A stretch of 51,689 nucleotides of DNA from DATBLQ01 sp036555325 (GTDB lineage Bacteria; Pseudomonadota; Alphaproteobacteria; Rhizobiales; Aestuariivirgaceae), in assembly GCA_036555325.1 (NCBI GenBank), contig DATBLQ010000017.1:1-51689 (forward strand), read 5' to 3'. Within the stretch, counting starts at the first letter, position 1, and each line of letters opens with the position of its first letter. Of this stretch, positions 40,851-49,767 are shown in pieces. A program made the translations under genes and the position numbers. Below the pieces are notes generated by a model, which was not told the origin of the DNA, did no database searches, and worked only from the letters and a program-made list of their open reading frames with translations.

Positions 40851-42448
40851 TGCCGCGCGAACGCATCTATCTATTCGACACCACCCTGCGCGACGGACAG
40901 CAGACGCCGGGCGTCGACTATTCGCTCGAGGAAAAGCTCCTCATCGCCAGGATGCTCGACGATCTGGGCCTCGACTATATTGAAGGCGGCTACCCCGGCG
41001 CCAATCCCACCGATACCGCTCTGTTCGCCAAGGACCGCGGTTTCAAATCCACCTTCACCGCCTTCGGTATGGTGAAGCGCATCGGTCGCTCGGTGTCGAA
41101 CGATGCCGGCCTCCAGGAGCTCCTCAAGGCCGAGGCAAACGCCGTGTGCTTCGTCGCCAAGGCCTGGGACTATCATGTCCGCATCGCTCTGGAAGCCTCG
41201 AACGAGGAAAATCTTTCCAGCATCAGCCAATCCGTCGCGGCGGCGCGCGCGAAGGGCAGGGAGGTGCTGCTCGACTGCGAACATTTCTTCGACGGTTTCA
41301 AGGCCAATCCGGACTATGCTCTCGCCTGCGCCAAGGCCGCCTACGACAATGGCGCCCGCTGGGTGGTGCTGTGCGATACCAATGGCGGAACGCTTCCCCA
41401 CGAGGTCGAGGCCATCGTCCGCGAAGTCGTCGCAACGGTGCCGGGCTCCCGCCTCGGCATCCACGCCCACAACGACACCGACAACGCCGTGGCCAATTCG
41501 CTCGCGGCCGTGCTGGGCGGTGCCCGCCACATCCAGGGCACGCTCAACGGCATCGGCGAGCGCTGCGGCAACGCCAACCTCGTTTCGATCATTCCCACGC
41601 TGAAGCTCAAGCCGGCCTTCGCCAAGCGGTTCACGATCGGCATCTCCGAGGAGCAGCTGAAGACGCTCACCCACGTGTCGCGCAATTTCGATGAGCTGCT
41701 CAATCGGCGTCCTTTCCACCAGGCGCCCTATGTCGGTGCGTCCGCCTTCGCCACCAAGGCAGGCATCCACGCCTCCGCCATCGCCAAGGAGCCCGAGACC
41801 TATGAGCATGTTCCGCCGGAACGGGTCGGCAATCGTCGCCGTGCTCTTGTCTCCGACCAGTCGGGCAAGGCCAATCTGCTCCTCGAACTCGCCCGCATCG
41901 GCATGCATGTGAAGAAGGATGACGTCCGGCTCGACCAGTTGCTGCGCGAGGTAAAGGAGCGGGAAGCGGAAGGCTATGCCTATGAGGGTGCCGATGCCTC
42001 CTTCGAGCTTCTCGCCCGGCGCGTCTTCGACCGCGTGCCGGGTTATTTCGATGTGGAAAGCTATCGCGTCATGGTCGAGCAGCGTCACAATGCCCTGGGC
42101 CAGCTCGTCACCGTTTCCGAGGCCCTGGTGAAGGTTTCGGTCGATGGGGAAATAATTTTGTCCGCCGGCGAAGGCAATGGTCCCGTCAACGCCCTCGATG
42201 TGGCGCTGCGCAAGGACTTGGGAAAATATCAGTCCTACATCGAGGATCTGGAGCTCGTGGACTACAAGGTCCGCATCCTCAACTCAGGCACCGCCGCCAC
42301 CACCCGCGTCTTGATCGAAAGCCGCGATTCCAAGGGCAATCACTGGTTCACCGTCGGCGTCTCGCCCAACATCGTCGATGCGTCCTTTCAGGCCTTGAGC
42401 GACTCGATCACCTACAAGCTGATCCGCAGCAAAGCCCCCGCGCCGTAA
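40850..42448 (+). CDS. cimA: (R)-citramalate synthase
   Basis: A 532-residue HMGL-fold enzyme that condenses pyruvate and acetyl-CoA to citramalate, the threonine-independent route to 2-oxobutyrate and isoleucine. DTTLRDGQQTPG at 10-21 and HAHND with His205 and His207 are metal ligands; the TIM barrel is followed by the LeuA-type dimerisation/regulatory domain (about 400-525), which binds isoleucine in related enzymes. DGQQTPG and EGGYPG distinguish it from 2-isopropylmalate synthase, which reads DGEQ-type motifs and has other pocket residues. It overlaps the tiny upstream gene by one base. Confidence 0.88.
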   Translation: MPRERIYLFDTTLRDGQQTPGVDYSLEEKLLIARMLDDLGLDYIEGGYPGANPTDTALFAKDRGFKSTFTAFGMVKRIGRSVSNDAGLQELLKAEANAVCFVAKAWDYHVRIALEASNEENLSSISQSVAAARAKGREVLLDCEHFFDGFKANPDYALACAKAAYDNGARWVVLCDTNGGTLPHEVEAIVREVVATVPGSRLGIHAHNDTDNAVANSLAAVLGGARHIQGTLNGIGERCGNANLVSIIPTLKLKPAFAKRFTIGISEEQLKTLTHVSRNFDELLNRRPFHQAPYVGASAFATKAGIHASAIAKEPETYEHVPPERVGNRRRALVSDQSGKANLLLELARIGMHVKKDDVRLDQLLREVKEREAEGYAYEGADASFELLARRVFDRVPGYFDVESYRVMVEQRHNALGQLVTVSEALVKVSVDGEIILSAGEGNGPVNALDVALRKDLGKYQSYIEDLELVDYKVRILNSGTAATTRVLIESRDSKGNHWFTVGVSPNIVDASFQALSDSITYKLIRSKAPAP

Positions 42449-42471
42449 CCATCAGGCGTTCTTCGCCATGC

Positions 42472-42530
42472 ATCCCCCCTATGTTGTGGGGAGGGAGGCC
42501 GCAGCGGCAGCGACGGCAGGGTGGGGTTCG
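42472..42530. repeat. Double-hairpin GC-rich repeat, copy D (diverged)
   Basis: CCCCCCTATGTTGTGGGGAGGG, then a GC-rich CCGCAGCGGCAGCG block that replaces the second hairpin, then CAGGGTGGGG. It follows cimA and precedes the palindrome at 42560. Confidence 0.5.
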
Positions 42531-42559
42531 TCCTCATCGTCCGGACACGCAAAGGCTTC

Positions 42560-42600
42560 GTCATGCCCGGACCGGGCGTGAGCCCGTGCTCCGGGCATCT
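42560..42600. repeat. Palindromic repeat, single arm, copy 3
   Basis: GTCATGCCCGGA...TCCGGGCATCT over 41 bases, nearly the reverse complement of arm 2 at 37490-37530. Its second arm is absent. It lies in the gap between cimA and rarD. Confidence 0.72.
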
Positions 42601-42682
42601 GTCCTGTGACTCACCTATGCGATTTGCGTATGGCCCCGATGCTTTGCTCTCTCCGGCTCCTGCCGCTAAAGCTTGGCGCATC

Positions 42683-43642
42683 ATGGCAATGGTAGACCGC
42701 CGCCAGGTTTCCGACCTTACCGAGCCGCAGAGGGGTGTGCTCTTTCTCCTCGTTGCGCACCTCGTCTGGGGAGGGATGGCCTATTACATCAACCTCCTCG
42801 ACCATGTGCCGCCGATCGAGATCGCTGTTCATCGCGGCCTCTGGTCCCTGCCGTTTGCCGCTGCCATCCTGGTTTACTTTGGCAATACCGCCGAAGCCTT
42901 CGCTGCCGTTCGTTCCCCGCGCATCCTCGCTATTCTCGGCCTCTGTTCCGCGCTCATCGTTTTCAACTGGGGCTTCTATGTCTGGTCGATCCAGGTGGGC
43001 CGCGCCGCGGAGGCGGCGCTCGGCTACTACATTAATCCGCTGATGAATGTGATCGTGGGCTATCTTTTCCTCAATGAGCGCTTCACCCGCATGCAGGGCG
43101 TTGCTCTCGTCTTTGTGGTCATCGCCGTCGTTCTGCAGACCATCGCCGTCGGCGCATTCCCCTGGCTTGGCCTGTCGCTGGCGGCGACGTTCTGTCTTTA
43201 CGGGTTCATCCGCAAAAAGGTTCCGCTGACTTCGGTGACAAGCTTCTTCATCGAAATACTGCTGCTGACACCCTTCGCGCTCGCCTACCTCGCATGGACG
43301 CTCAGCCGCGCCACCACGGTGTTTCTCGCCGATGCCACCGACACCCTGCTGCTCATAGGCTTAGGCCTGTTCACCGCCACCACCCTCATGCTCTTCGGAG
43401 CGGCTGTCAAACGTGTCCGCTACTCGACCGTGGGGCTCCTGCAATATATCTCGCCCTCGATCGTGTTCTTGACCGCCGTGTTCATTTTCCGCGAGCCGAT
43501 GAATGAACTGCGCTGGGTATCGTTCCTCATGATCTGGATCGGACTGCTGATCTTTTCCGTCGCCACCCTGCGCGAGGACCGGGCAAGACGCGCCCTCGCC
43601 GAAGCCGAAGCCACCTCGGCGGCCGGCGCGGAGATCAGGTGA
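42683..43642 (+). CDS. rarD: RarD-family EamA transporter
   Basis: A 319-residue membrane protein with ten helices and two EamA domains. The RarD signature is seen: GVLFLLVAHLVWGGMAYYIN near the start, HRGLWSLPFA, FNWGFYVWSIQVGRAAEAAL and GYYINPLMNVIVGYLFLNER in the first half, and STVGLLQYISPSIVFLTAVF in the second. In Pseudomonas RarD was linked to chloramphenicol resistance, but exporters of this type have various substrates. The start is one of two ATGs (42683 or 42689); the frame upstream reads through the repeat at 42560 and is rejected. Its stop is 60 bases from the convergent autotransporter stop. Confidence 0.87.
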   Translation: MAMVDRRQVSDLTEPQRGVLFLLVAHLVWGGMAYYINLLDHVPPIEIAVHRGLWSLPFAAAILVYFGNTAEAFAAVRSPRILAILGLCSALIVFNWGFYVWSIQVGRAAEAALGYYINPLMNVIVGYLFLNERFTRMQGVALVFVVIAVVLQTIAVGAFPWLGLSLAATFCLYGFIRKKVPLTSVTSFFIEILLLTPFALAYLAWTLSRATTVFLADATDTLLLIGLGLFTATTLMLFGAAVKRVRYSTVGLLQYISPSIVFLTAVFIFREPMNELRWVSFLMIWIGLLIFSVATLREDRARRALAEAEATSAAGAEIR

Positions 43643-43702
43643 GAGGGCCTCATCCTTCTTCTCTCGTGCGAAACAAGAAGCGAGACGCTGGGTGTATCGC
43701 GG

Positions 43703-46700
43703 CTACCATATGAACTGGACCCCACCCATGAGCGTATGCGCGGTTGCGGTGCGCGACATTTCACTTTCATAGGAGAGATAGCCTTTGGCGCCGTTCGACC
43801 AATCGAGGTCGAAGCCAACCCCGCCGATGGCGCTGACCTCGCGGGTATCCTCGAGGTTGATCTCGAAGTCCTCCCCTGCGAGGCTTGCGCTTGCCGTCCC
43901 GCCCATTGGAACATCGACGGCGATGCCCAGTTTGACATGCGGAGATAGCATGGTCGCGCCGAGCATTGTCGCGTGAGCTGCCTTGATCTCCGCCTTGGTG
44001 CGCAAGGCGGAGGCTTCGTGGGCATCGACATCGAGGGCCGTGGCATCGCCGCTTTCCTCGTAGGACTCGACCCATTGGTGGATGTAGGAAGCCCATAGGC
44101 TTGGCGTCACCGTCCAGCGATCGCTCAGCCGCAGATCGATCCCCGCCTCGAGACTGACACCGGCAACCGTGCCCATGGGCGAGGCCTCGGCGGTGGACAC
44201 GCCGCTGTTGGTAGCGATCAGCCGCGACAGCTCCATGAGCTCAAGCCCGCCAAGCAGGGATGCCGTGATGAATGCCAGACCAACATTTTGGGTAATATGC
44301 AATGCGCCAAGAAAGCTGGTGAGTGAGGTCTCGGCTGCATCTTGGGCAAGGGTGTCATCGGCCAAGGCAGCGCCGAAGCTTCCGCCCACACGCCTTCCGT
44401 GGCCAATCATCGCATCAGCTCCGACAGCCAATCCCGCTATTCGATAGTCGAATGCCCCGGTGGTGCTTTGCGCATCCTCGCTTCCCCACTGGCCGAAACT
44501 TTTCGCCCATAGCAGCCGCCTGCAGGTGCCATCGTGATTGACATCGTTGGTGCCCTTATCGCACGAGGTCTCATGGTCTGCGCCGGCATAGTCGAAAAAG
44601 CTGAAGGCCGTCTTCAGCGCCGTCTGGGTGCTGGCCAAGATGGGTGATCCATCCGCCACAGTGAGCGTGATGTCGTTGGTGGAATAATCGAGCACGGCCG
44701 CTCCATTGCCTTCGAATTCGATTGAGCCGAAGGTGCCGAAGATGCCGTCATCGGCATGGAGGATGACGCCTGAGGCCGAGGTGATTCCAGGGAGAGAGAC
44801 AACCGTCAGCGTGGGACTGTCGGAAAGAATCGCTCCCCCGGTCACAGTGAGAAGGTCGATGCCGCTTTGATCAAACTCGGCCTCGAAGCTTCCTCCCGTT
44901 TGCATGAAATCGCCGTCGATCGTCAGCGTGCCGACGGAGTTGCCCGGCGCAATCGTTCCTTCACTGGCAACGTCGCTGATGAGAGTGCCCGAACCTCCAA
45001 GGGTGGCATCCGCTTCCAGCAGGGTGATGTTTGTCGCCTCAATCTCGCCATTGACCCTCAGCCGACCAGTCTCAATGGTAATGTTGTCGAAGGTGCTGGT
45101 GCCCGACAGCGCCCAATCGGTGCCGGACATGGTGAGCGTCTCGAAGTTGAGGAAATCATCATCCTCGCTTCCCTCTCCCGTTAGGGTGAGGATGTCGGAG
45201 CCGTCTCCCCCGTTGATGTCGCCCGTGATCTCCGAGCCGGTGCCAAGCAGGAGGGAATCATTGCCACTTCGGAGACGGATCGCCGTGGTGCCACCGATGA
45301 TAATGCCATAGTTCCGAACAATGTCGCTATTGTCGTCATCACTGGCGCCCACTACGGCGAAACTGTCGACGCTTTGCAGGGTTCCCCGATTGACGAGCGT
45401 GTTGGATCCTGAGAAGAATTTCACTGCAGCGGCATACAGCCCCAAGCTCGTGATGCTGCTCGAATCGTTGAACGTGATCGTGCCGTTGTTGCCCGATATA
45501 CTGATACCGTAGGCGTAGGCTCCTTTTGTGCTGATGCTGCTTGAGCCATTGAGCGTGATCGCACCGCTGTCGCCCACTATACGAATACCGTCTGCGAAAT
45601 CTCCTTCCGTGCTGATGCTGCTTGAGTCACTCAGCGTGATCATGCTGGTGTTGCCCGATATGCGAATACCGTAGGCGTAGTCTCCTTCCGTGCTGATGCT
45701 GCCTGAGCCATTGAGCGTGATCGCACCGTCGTCACCCACTATACGAATACCGTGGGCGTAGTCTCCTTCCGTGCCGATGCTGCCTGAGCCGTTCAGCGTG
45801 ATCGCGCCGCTGTCACCCACTATACGAATACCGTAGGCGGAGTCTCCTTCCGTGCTGATGTTGCTTGAGCCGTTCAGCGTGATCGTGCCGTTGCCGTCAG
45901 TGACATAAACGCCATGCGCATTGCTTCCCGTCGTGCTGATCGAACTGAAATCATTCAAGGCAATCGCACTTTGATAACCGGTGATATACGCCCCAAACGC
46001 TTCCGTTCCGGTCGTGCCGATGGAACTGAAATCATTCAGCGTGACGGTATCGTTATCCCCTTCGACAAAAACTCCGTGGCCCTGCATCCCCGTCGTCTTG
46101 ATAGTGCTCAAATCGTTCAGAGCGATTGTGCTGTTGTCGCCACCGATATAAGCGCCGTGGGCATCATCACCCCCCGTGGTTATGCTGCTCGAGCCGTTCA
46201 TCGTGATCGTGCCGTTGGCGGCAGTGATATAAGCGCCGTGCGCATCGGTTCCGGTCGTGCTGATGGAACTGAAATCATTCAAGGTGATCGCGCTATGATG
46301 ACCGTCAAGATACGCTCCAAGCGCTTCCGCTCCGGTCGTGCTGATGGAACTGAAGTCATTCAGGATGATTGCACCATAATTCCCAACAACGACTCCCATC
46401 GCGCCCCAGAAATCCTTCTCTCCTGTCGTGCTGATACTGCTGAAACCGTTGAGCGTGATCGTACTGCCATCGTCCCACATGGCAACGCCATATGAGCTAT
46501 TTCCCGTCGTCACGATGGAACTGGAAGTGTTGAGCGTGACTGTGCCATTGACGCCCTCTACCGAAACTCCGGAACTGTTGAGTCCTGTTGTCTTGATATA
46601 ACTGGAGTCATTCAGGGTGATGGTGCCGTTGTCGCCGTCGATGAAGGCGCCATGGCCTCGGTATCCTGTCGTGTTGATATGACTGGAATCGGTCAGCTCA

Positions 46701-47059
46701 ATCGTGCCGTTGTCGCCATCGATGAAGACCCCATGGACGTAACTGCCGTTTCCCGTCGTGCTGATGGCACCGCTGCCGTAAAGATGGAGTGTTCCGTTAT
46801 CGCCAAGCTGGATTGCCGTTGCTGTCGTTTGAACGGTCGCGAGATCGAGGACATTGACGGTCACATCGCTGACCCCGCTGCCATCGACACCTGTGATGTC
46901 GACTGTGGTGGCGTCGCAGGTCACCGTTTCTCCCATCGACGGGGTGGAATTGCTGCACGCCGCCATGGCGGGCGGCATGACAAGCGGCCAGGTTACCATC
47001 CCTGCCGCAAGTATCGCGGTCGAGAGGAGAAGAGCGCGTTTCAGGTTCTGCTTGCTCAT
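43703..47059 (-). CDS. Type V autotransporter with 27-residue tandem repeats
   Basis: About 1118 residues. Signal peptide at 1-33 (KRALLLSTAILAAG, ending AMA). The passenger (about 34-590) contains near-tandem 27-residue units with the core xITLNxSSSIxTxGxxAxGxYI, expected to form a beta-helix. A linker carries GGSGTLISDVASEGTIAPGN and GTLTIDGDF, a signature of autotransporter-associated beta strands. The C-terminal barrel starts near LWAKSFGQWG (about 857) and ends FIW, as needed for BamA insertion. It is a surface adhesin-like protein, target unknown. Starts at 47059 or 47068 (both ATG) are possible. Cysteines are few: CSNSTP and two in the pre-barrel segment. Confidence 0.88.
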   Translation of the reverse strand: MSKQNLKRALLLSTAILAAGMVTWPLVMPPAMAACSNSTPSMGETVTCDATTVDITGVDGSGVSDVTVNVLDLATVQTTATAIQLGDNGTLHLYGSGAISTTGNGSYVHGVFIDGDNGTIELTDSSHINTTGYRGHGAFIDGDNGTITLNDSSYIKTTGLNSSGVSVEGVNGTVTLNTSSSIVTTGNSSYGVAMWDDGSTITLNGFSSISTTGEKDFWGAMGVVVGNYGAIILNDFSSISTTGAEALGAYLDGHHSAITLNDFSSISTTGTDAHGAYITAANGTITMNGSSSITTGGDDAHGAYIGGDNSTIALNDLSTIKTTGMQGHGVFVEGDNDTVTLNDFSSIGTTGTEAFGAYITGYQSAIALNDFSSISTTGSNAHGVYVTDGNGTITLNGSSNISTEGDSAYGIRIVGDSGAITLNGSGSIGTEGDYAHGIRIVGDDGAITLNGSGSISTEGDYAYGIRISGNTSMITLSDSSSISTEGDFADGIRIVGDSGAITLNGSSSISTKGAYAYGISISGNNGTITFNDSSSITSLGLYAAAVKFFSGSNTLVNRGTLQSVDSFAVVGASDDDNSDIVRNYGIIIGGTTAIRLRSGNDSLLLGTGSEITGDINGGDGSDILTLTGEGSEDDDFLNFETLTMSGTDWALSGTSTFDNITIETGRLRVNGEIEATNITLLEADATLGGSGTLISDVASEGTIAPGNSVGTLTIDGDFMQTGGSFEAEFDQSGIDLLTVTGGAILSDSPTLTVVSLPGITSASGVILHADDGIFGTFGSIEFEGNGAAVLDYSTNDITLTVADGSPILASTQTALKTAFSFFDYAGADHETSCDKGTNDVNHDGTCRRLLWAKSFGQWGSEDAQSTTGAFDYRIAGLAVGADAMIGHGRRVGGSFGAALADDTLAQDAAETSLTSFLGALHITQNVGLAFITASLLGGLELMELSRLIATNSGVSTAEASPMGTVAGVSLEAGIDLRLSDRWTVTPSLWASYIHQWVESYEESGDATALDVDAHEASALRTKAEIKAAHATMLGATMLSPHVKLGIAVDVPMGGTASASLAGEDFEINLEDTREVSAIGGVGFDLDWSNGAKGYLSYESEMSRTATAHTLMGGVQFIW
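45455..46770 (-). repeat. 81-bp tandem repeats within the autotransporter gene
   Basis: At DNA level, units of about 81 bases containing GTGCTGATGCTGC...GAGCGTGATCGCACC...ATACGAATACC (plus-strand view) recur. The group at about 45540-45860 has several consecutive, nearly identical copies; those further right are older and more diverged. Units encode the 27-residue repeat. Confidence 0.8.
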
Positions 47060-47262
47060 GCAACCCATATCCCCCTAGGGTTGAGTCATTATTCGCAATA
47101 TCACCTGAAGTTGCTTAAAAATTGATTAGCAATAATTCGTGCGCAGAATTTGTGGATCGTCCCACCGGGCGAAAGTAGAGTTCAGTATCTGCTGCAATAC
47201 ATTTACAACGGATGCGTTGGTGAGGCGTTTCGCTCCTCACGGCCGGACTCGCTCCGCTCGTT

Positions 47263-47865
47263 TCACATCTGCTGTCGCACCGGTTTGAACGGAACCGGTT
47301 GCGGCTCTTCCGTCTGGATGCGCTCAACGAAGCGCTCGACCGCTGCGCGGGCGGTGGTGGCGACGTCCACTTTGAGCTCGAGCCCGGTGCGGATGAATTG
47401 CTCCTGGCGCATATGATCGAGAAGAAGAAGGAGCGGCTGCCAGTACCCCTCGATGTTACACAAAACGATCGGCTTCTTGTGCCGGTCGAGCTGCGCCCAC
47501 GTGCTGATCTCTGAAAACTCCTCCAGTGTTCCCATGCCGCCCGGCAGAACGATGAAGCCGTCCGCCCTCTCGAACATCGTCATTTTCCGCTCGTGCATGG
47601 TGGCCGTGACGATGAGTTCGTTGGCTTCGGTGAACATGCGCTCTTTGTTCGTCAGGAACTCCGGGATGACGCCGATCACCCGCCCTCCATGGGCTTGCAC
47701 CGAGCGGGCGACTTCCCCCATGAGCCCGTTGCTCCCGCCGCCATAGACGAGGCCCACCCCATGCTCGGCGATCGACCGGCCGAGTTCGCGAGCTGCAGCC
47801 AGATAGGCCGGATTCCGTCCCGGACCCGACCCGCAATAGACGCACACGTTCGGCTGAAGCTTCAT
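47263..47865 (-). CDS. LOG-family (TIGR00730) nucleoside 5'-monophosphate phosphoribohydrolase
   Basis: A 200-residue Rossmann-fold protein. The family motif PGGMGTLEE is at 108-116, with Arg93 and Lys94 in HERKM; GSGPG and YGGGSNGLMG bind the nucleotide. The LOG family cleaves the ribose 5'-phosphate from cytokinin nucleotides (or from AMP-like substrates), so the gene might supply cytokinin; many bacterial members are general nucleosidases. The ATG at 47865 is chosen for its AGGAAG ribosome site; the frame begins earlier without similarity. Plant-related context (acdS in the same window) makes cytokinin release worth testing. Confidence 0.87.
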   Translation of the reverse strand: MKLQPNVCVYCGSGPGRNPAYLAAARELGRSIAEHGVGLVYGGGSNGLMGEVARSVQAHGGRVIGVIPEFLTNKERMFTEANELIVTATMHERKMTMFERADGFIVLPGGMGTLEEFSEISTWAQLDRHKKPIVLCNIEGYWQPLLLLLDHMRQEQFIRTGLELKVDVATTARAAVERFVERIQTEEPQPVPFKPVRQQM

Positions 47866-48062
47866 CAATTTCTTCCTGTGTTGCACATTTTCAAGCATTA
47901 GGGCGGGCTCCAAGGGGCTCCATCATGGCTCAAATCTGGTAAAAGCATTGCCGTCCAACGTAAATCAGTTGTTTGCCGATTCTGTTGCGACAGCCTATTG
48001 TACTGATTCTGGTGCGGTTTGAGCTTAGATTCGGATGACTGTCTTAATCACCGAGGCAACAA

Positions 48063-49703
48063 ATGTACAACCCGCTTGTCATCTTCACCGGTGCGGCCCT
48101 GGCGACCCTGGCAACCCTCATGGGGGTGACCTATGAGAAATGGTCCGACTCGGTTGCCCTCAATCGCGCGACCGCAAGTCAGATAGCCGAGGACTCATCT
48201 CCTCCGGCCGCCGCCGAAGCCCCGGCTCCGCAATCTAAGGAGGCTCCAACCGAGCTTGCCTCCATTTGGCCCGACGAAGGATCCTCGTTGGAATCCAAGG
48301 CTCCCAGCTCCTCATCCGATCGGCCTGCGGCGCTGCCCGAAGGCTCGGTTGATGACTCAAAACCCACCTTCGACACCATCCGAATCGAGCCCGACGGGTC
48401 GGCCGTCGTCGCCGGCCGCGGCCGGCCCGAGAGCGATGTCACCGTCATGCTCGATGGCAAGCCGATCGGATCGGCCAGGTCCGATGTTCATGGTGCCTGG
48501 GTGCTCATTCCGACCGAACCCGTGCCCCCGGGCGACCATCAGCTGGCCCTCGTCATGCAGACCTCCGATGCCATCCTCGTCGACTCCGAACAAACCGTTG
48601 CGCTCAAGGTGCCCGACCGGGAAGGCGATGAGGCTCTCGTCGTCCTGTCCGACCCCAACCGGCCGTCCCGTGTCCTGCAGAAACCGGCCTCCGCTTCGGC
48701 TTCGACCGATACGTCAGCCGAACTTGCCGAGGCGGCGAAGAAGAAAGCTGAGGCCTCGGCCATGGAAAAGGCACCGGACCAGGGTGCGCAGCCGAAGGTG
48801 GCCGCATCCTCCAAGTCGCAGCCGTCCAAGCCGCAATCGGGCAAGCCTCAATCCATGACGCTCACCCTTGGCACCGTCGACTACAATGATAAGGGCGACA
48901 TTATTTTCTCCGGCACCGCGAAGGCCGGATCGCCCGTGAGGCTCTATGTCGACAACGCCCCCGTTGGCGATTCGGCTGCGGCCTTGGATGGCACCTGGAC
49001 CTTCGCCGGCAAGGAAAAAATCGCAACCGGCACGCACACCTTGCGCGTCGATGAGCTCCGATCCGATGGCTCGGTCGCCGATCGCATCGAGCTTCCGTTC
49101 ATGCGCGCAGCGCCCCAGGATGTCGCCGCCCTCAATCAGTCGCAGGAGCAGCCTGCGGCCGAGACGGCGGAGCAGGCGCCGTCGTCCTCAGCTATGCAAG
49201 GAGAGACTTCGACTGCCGAGGCCCAGGCGCAGCCGGCCACGCCACCTTCGGAGGATGAGCCTGCCGATGCGACCGAAGCACCGGCCATTCTCGCCGAGCC
49301 GGCTCCCGTCGAGGACTCTCCCCCGAGCGATGCGGTGACGGAGGAGACGGCGGCCATCGAAGCAGCGCCGGCAACTGAGGCGCCCTCGGCAACTGAAGCG
49401 CCGTCCGCCGCGCAGGACACCGCTGCCGGGGAGTCCTCGGCTGCCGATCCCGACCAGCCGCGCAACGGCAAGATCATCATCCAGCCGGGCAACAGCCTCT
49501 GGCGCATTTCCCGGGTGATCTATGGCAGGGGCACCGAATTTACGGTCATCTACGAGGCGAATAAGACCCAGATTCGCGACCCCAACTGGATCTATCCTGG
49601 GCAGATCTTCGCCACACCCGGCGTGGTGCCGCCGGAGTCGATCGATCCGGCCGCGACAACGCCCTTGGCAACGACGGACAACGCCACCACATCCCAGCAG
49701 TAG
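48063..49703 (+). CDS. LysM and Ig-like-domain envelope protein
   Basis: A 546-residue protein. The hydrophobic N-terminus (4-24) is a signal anchor. Two bacterial Ig-like domains are seen: about 99-195 (IRIEPDGSAVVAGRGRPESD ... VALKVP) and about 260-345 (GTVDYNDKGDIIFSGTAKAG ... RIELPF), separated by a Pro/Ala/Lys-rich linker. A long Ala/Glu-rich disordered stretch (about 355-470) leads to a C-terminal LysM domain (about 473-525: IIIQPGNSLWRISRVIYGRG, PNWIYPGQIFATP) that should bind peptidoglycan. Alphaproteobacterial LysM proteins with this layout are widely present and uncharacterised. Alone on its transcript. Confidence 0.85.
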   Translation: MYNPLVIFTGAALATLATLMGVTYEKWSDSVALNRATASQIAEDSSPPAAAEAPAPQSKEAPTELASIWPDEGSSLESKAPSSSSDRPAALPEGSVDDSKPTFDTIRIEPDGSAVVAGRGRPESDVTVMLDGKPIGSARSDVHGAWVLIPTEPVPPGDHQLALVMQTSDAILVDSEQTVALKVPDREGDEALVVLSDPNRPSRVLQKPASASASTDTSAELAEAAKKKAEASAMEKAPDQGAQPKVAASSKSQPSKPQSGKPQSMTLTLGTVDYNDKGDIIFSGTAKAGSPVRLYVDNAPVGDSAAALDGTWTFAGKEKIATGTHTLRVDELRSDGSVADRIELPFMRAAPQDVAALNQSQEQPAAETAEQAPSSSAMQGETSTAEAQAQPATPPSEDEPADATEAPAILAEPAPVEDSPPSDAVTEETAAIEAAPATEAPSATEAPSAAQDTAAGESSAADPDQPRNGKIIIQPGNSLWRISRVIYGRGTEFTVIYEANKTQIRDPNWIYPGQIFATPGVVPPESIDPAATTPLATTDNATTSQQ

Positions 49704-49767
49704 TGCTGGATCATCTTGCCGCGGATAGCCGTCGCTTGTCGGCTGTCCGCGGTTTCGGTCACAACTT

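Noticed and set aside
42521..42682. Longer N-terminus for RarD
   Set aside because: It reads through the palindromic repeat at 42560 and shows no family similarity.
45914..46495. Long plus-strand frame opposite the autotransporter
   Set aside because: It is a mirror of the 81-bp repeats, with no ribosome site or protein-like features.
45455..46770. CRISPR-like regular spacing
   Set aside because: The 81-bp units are contiguous coding repeats without unique spacers.
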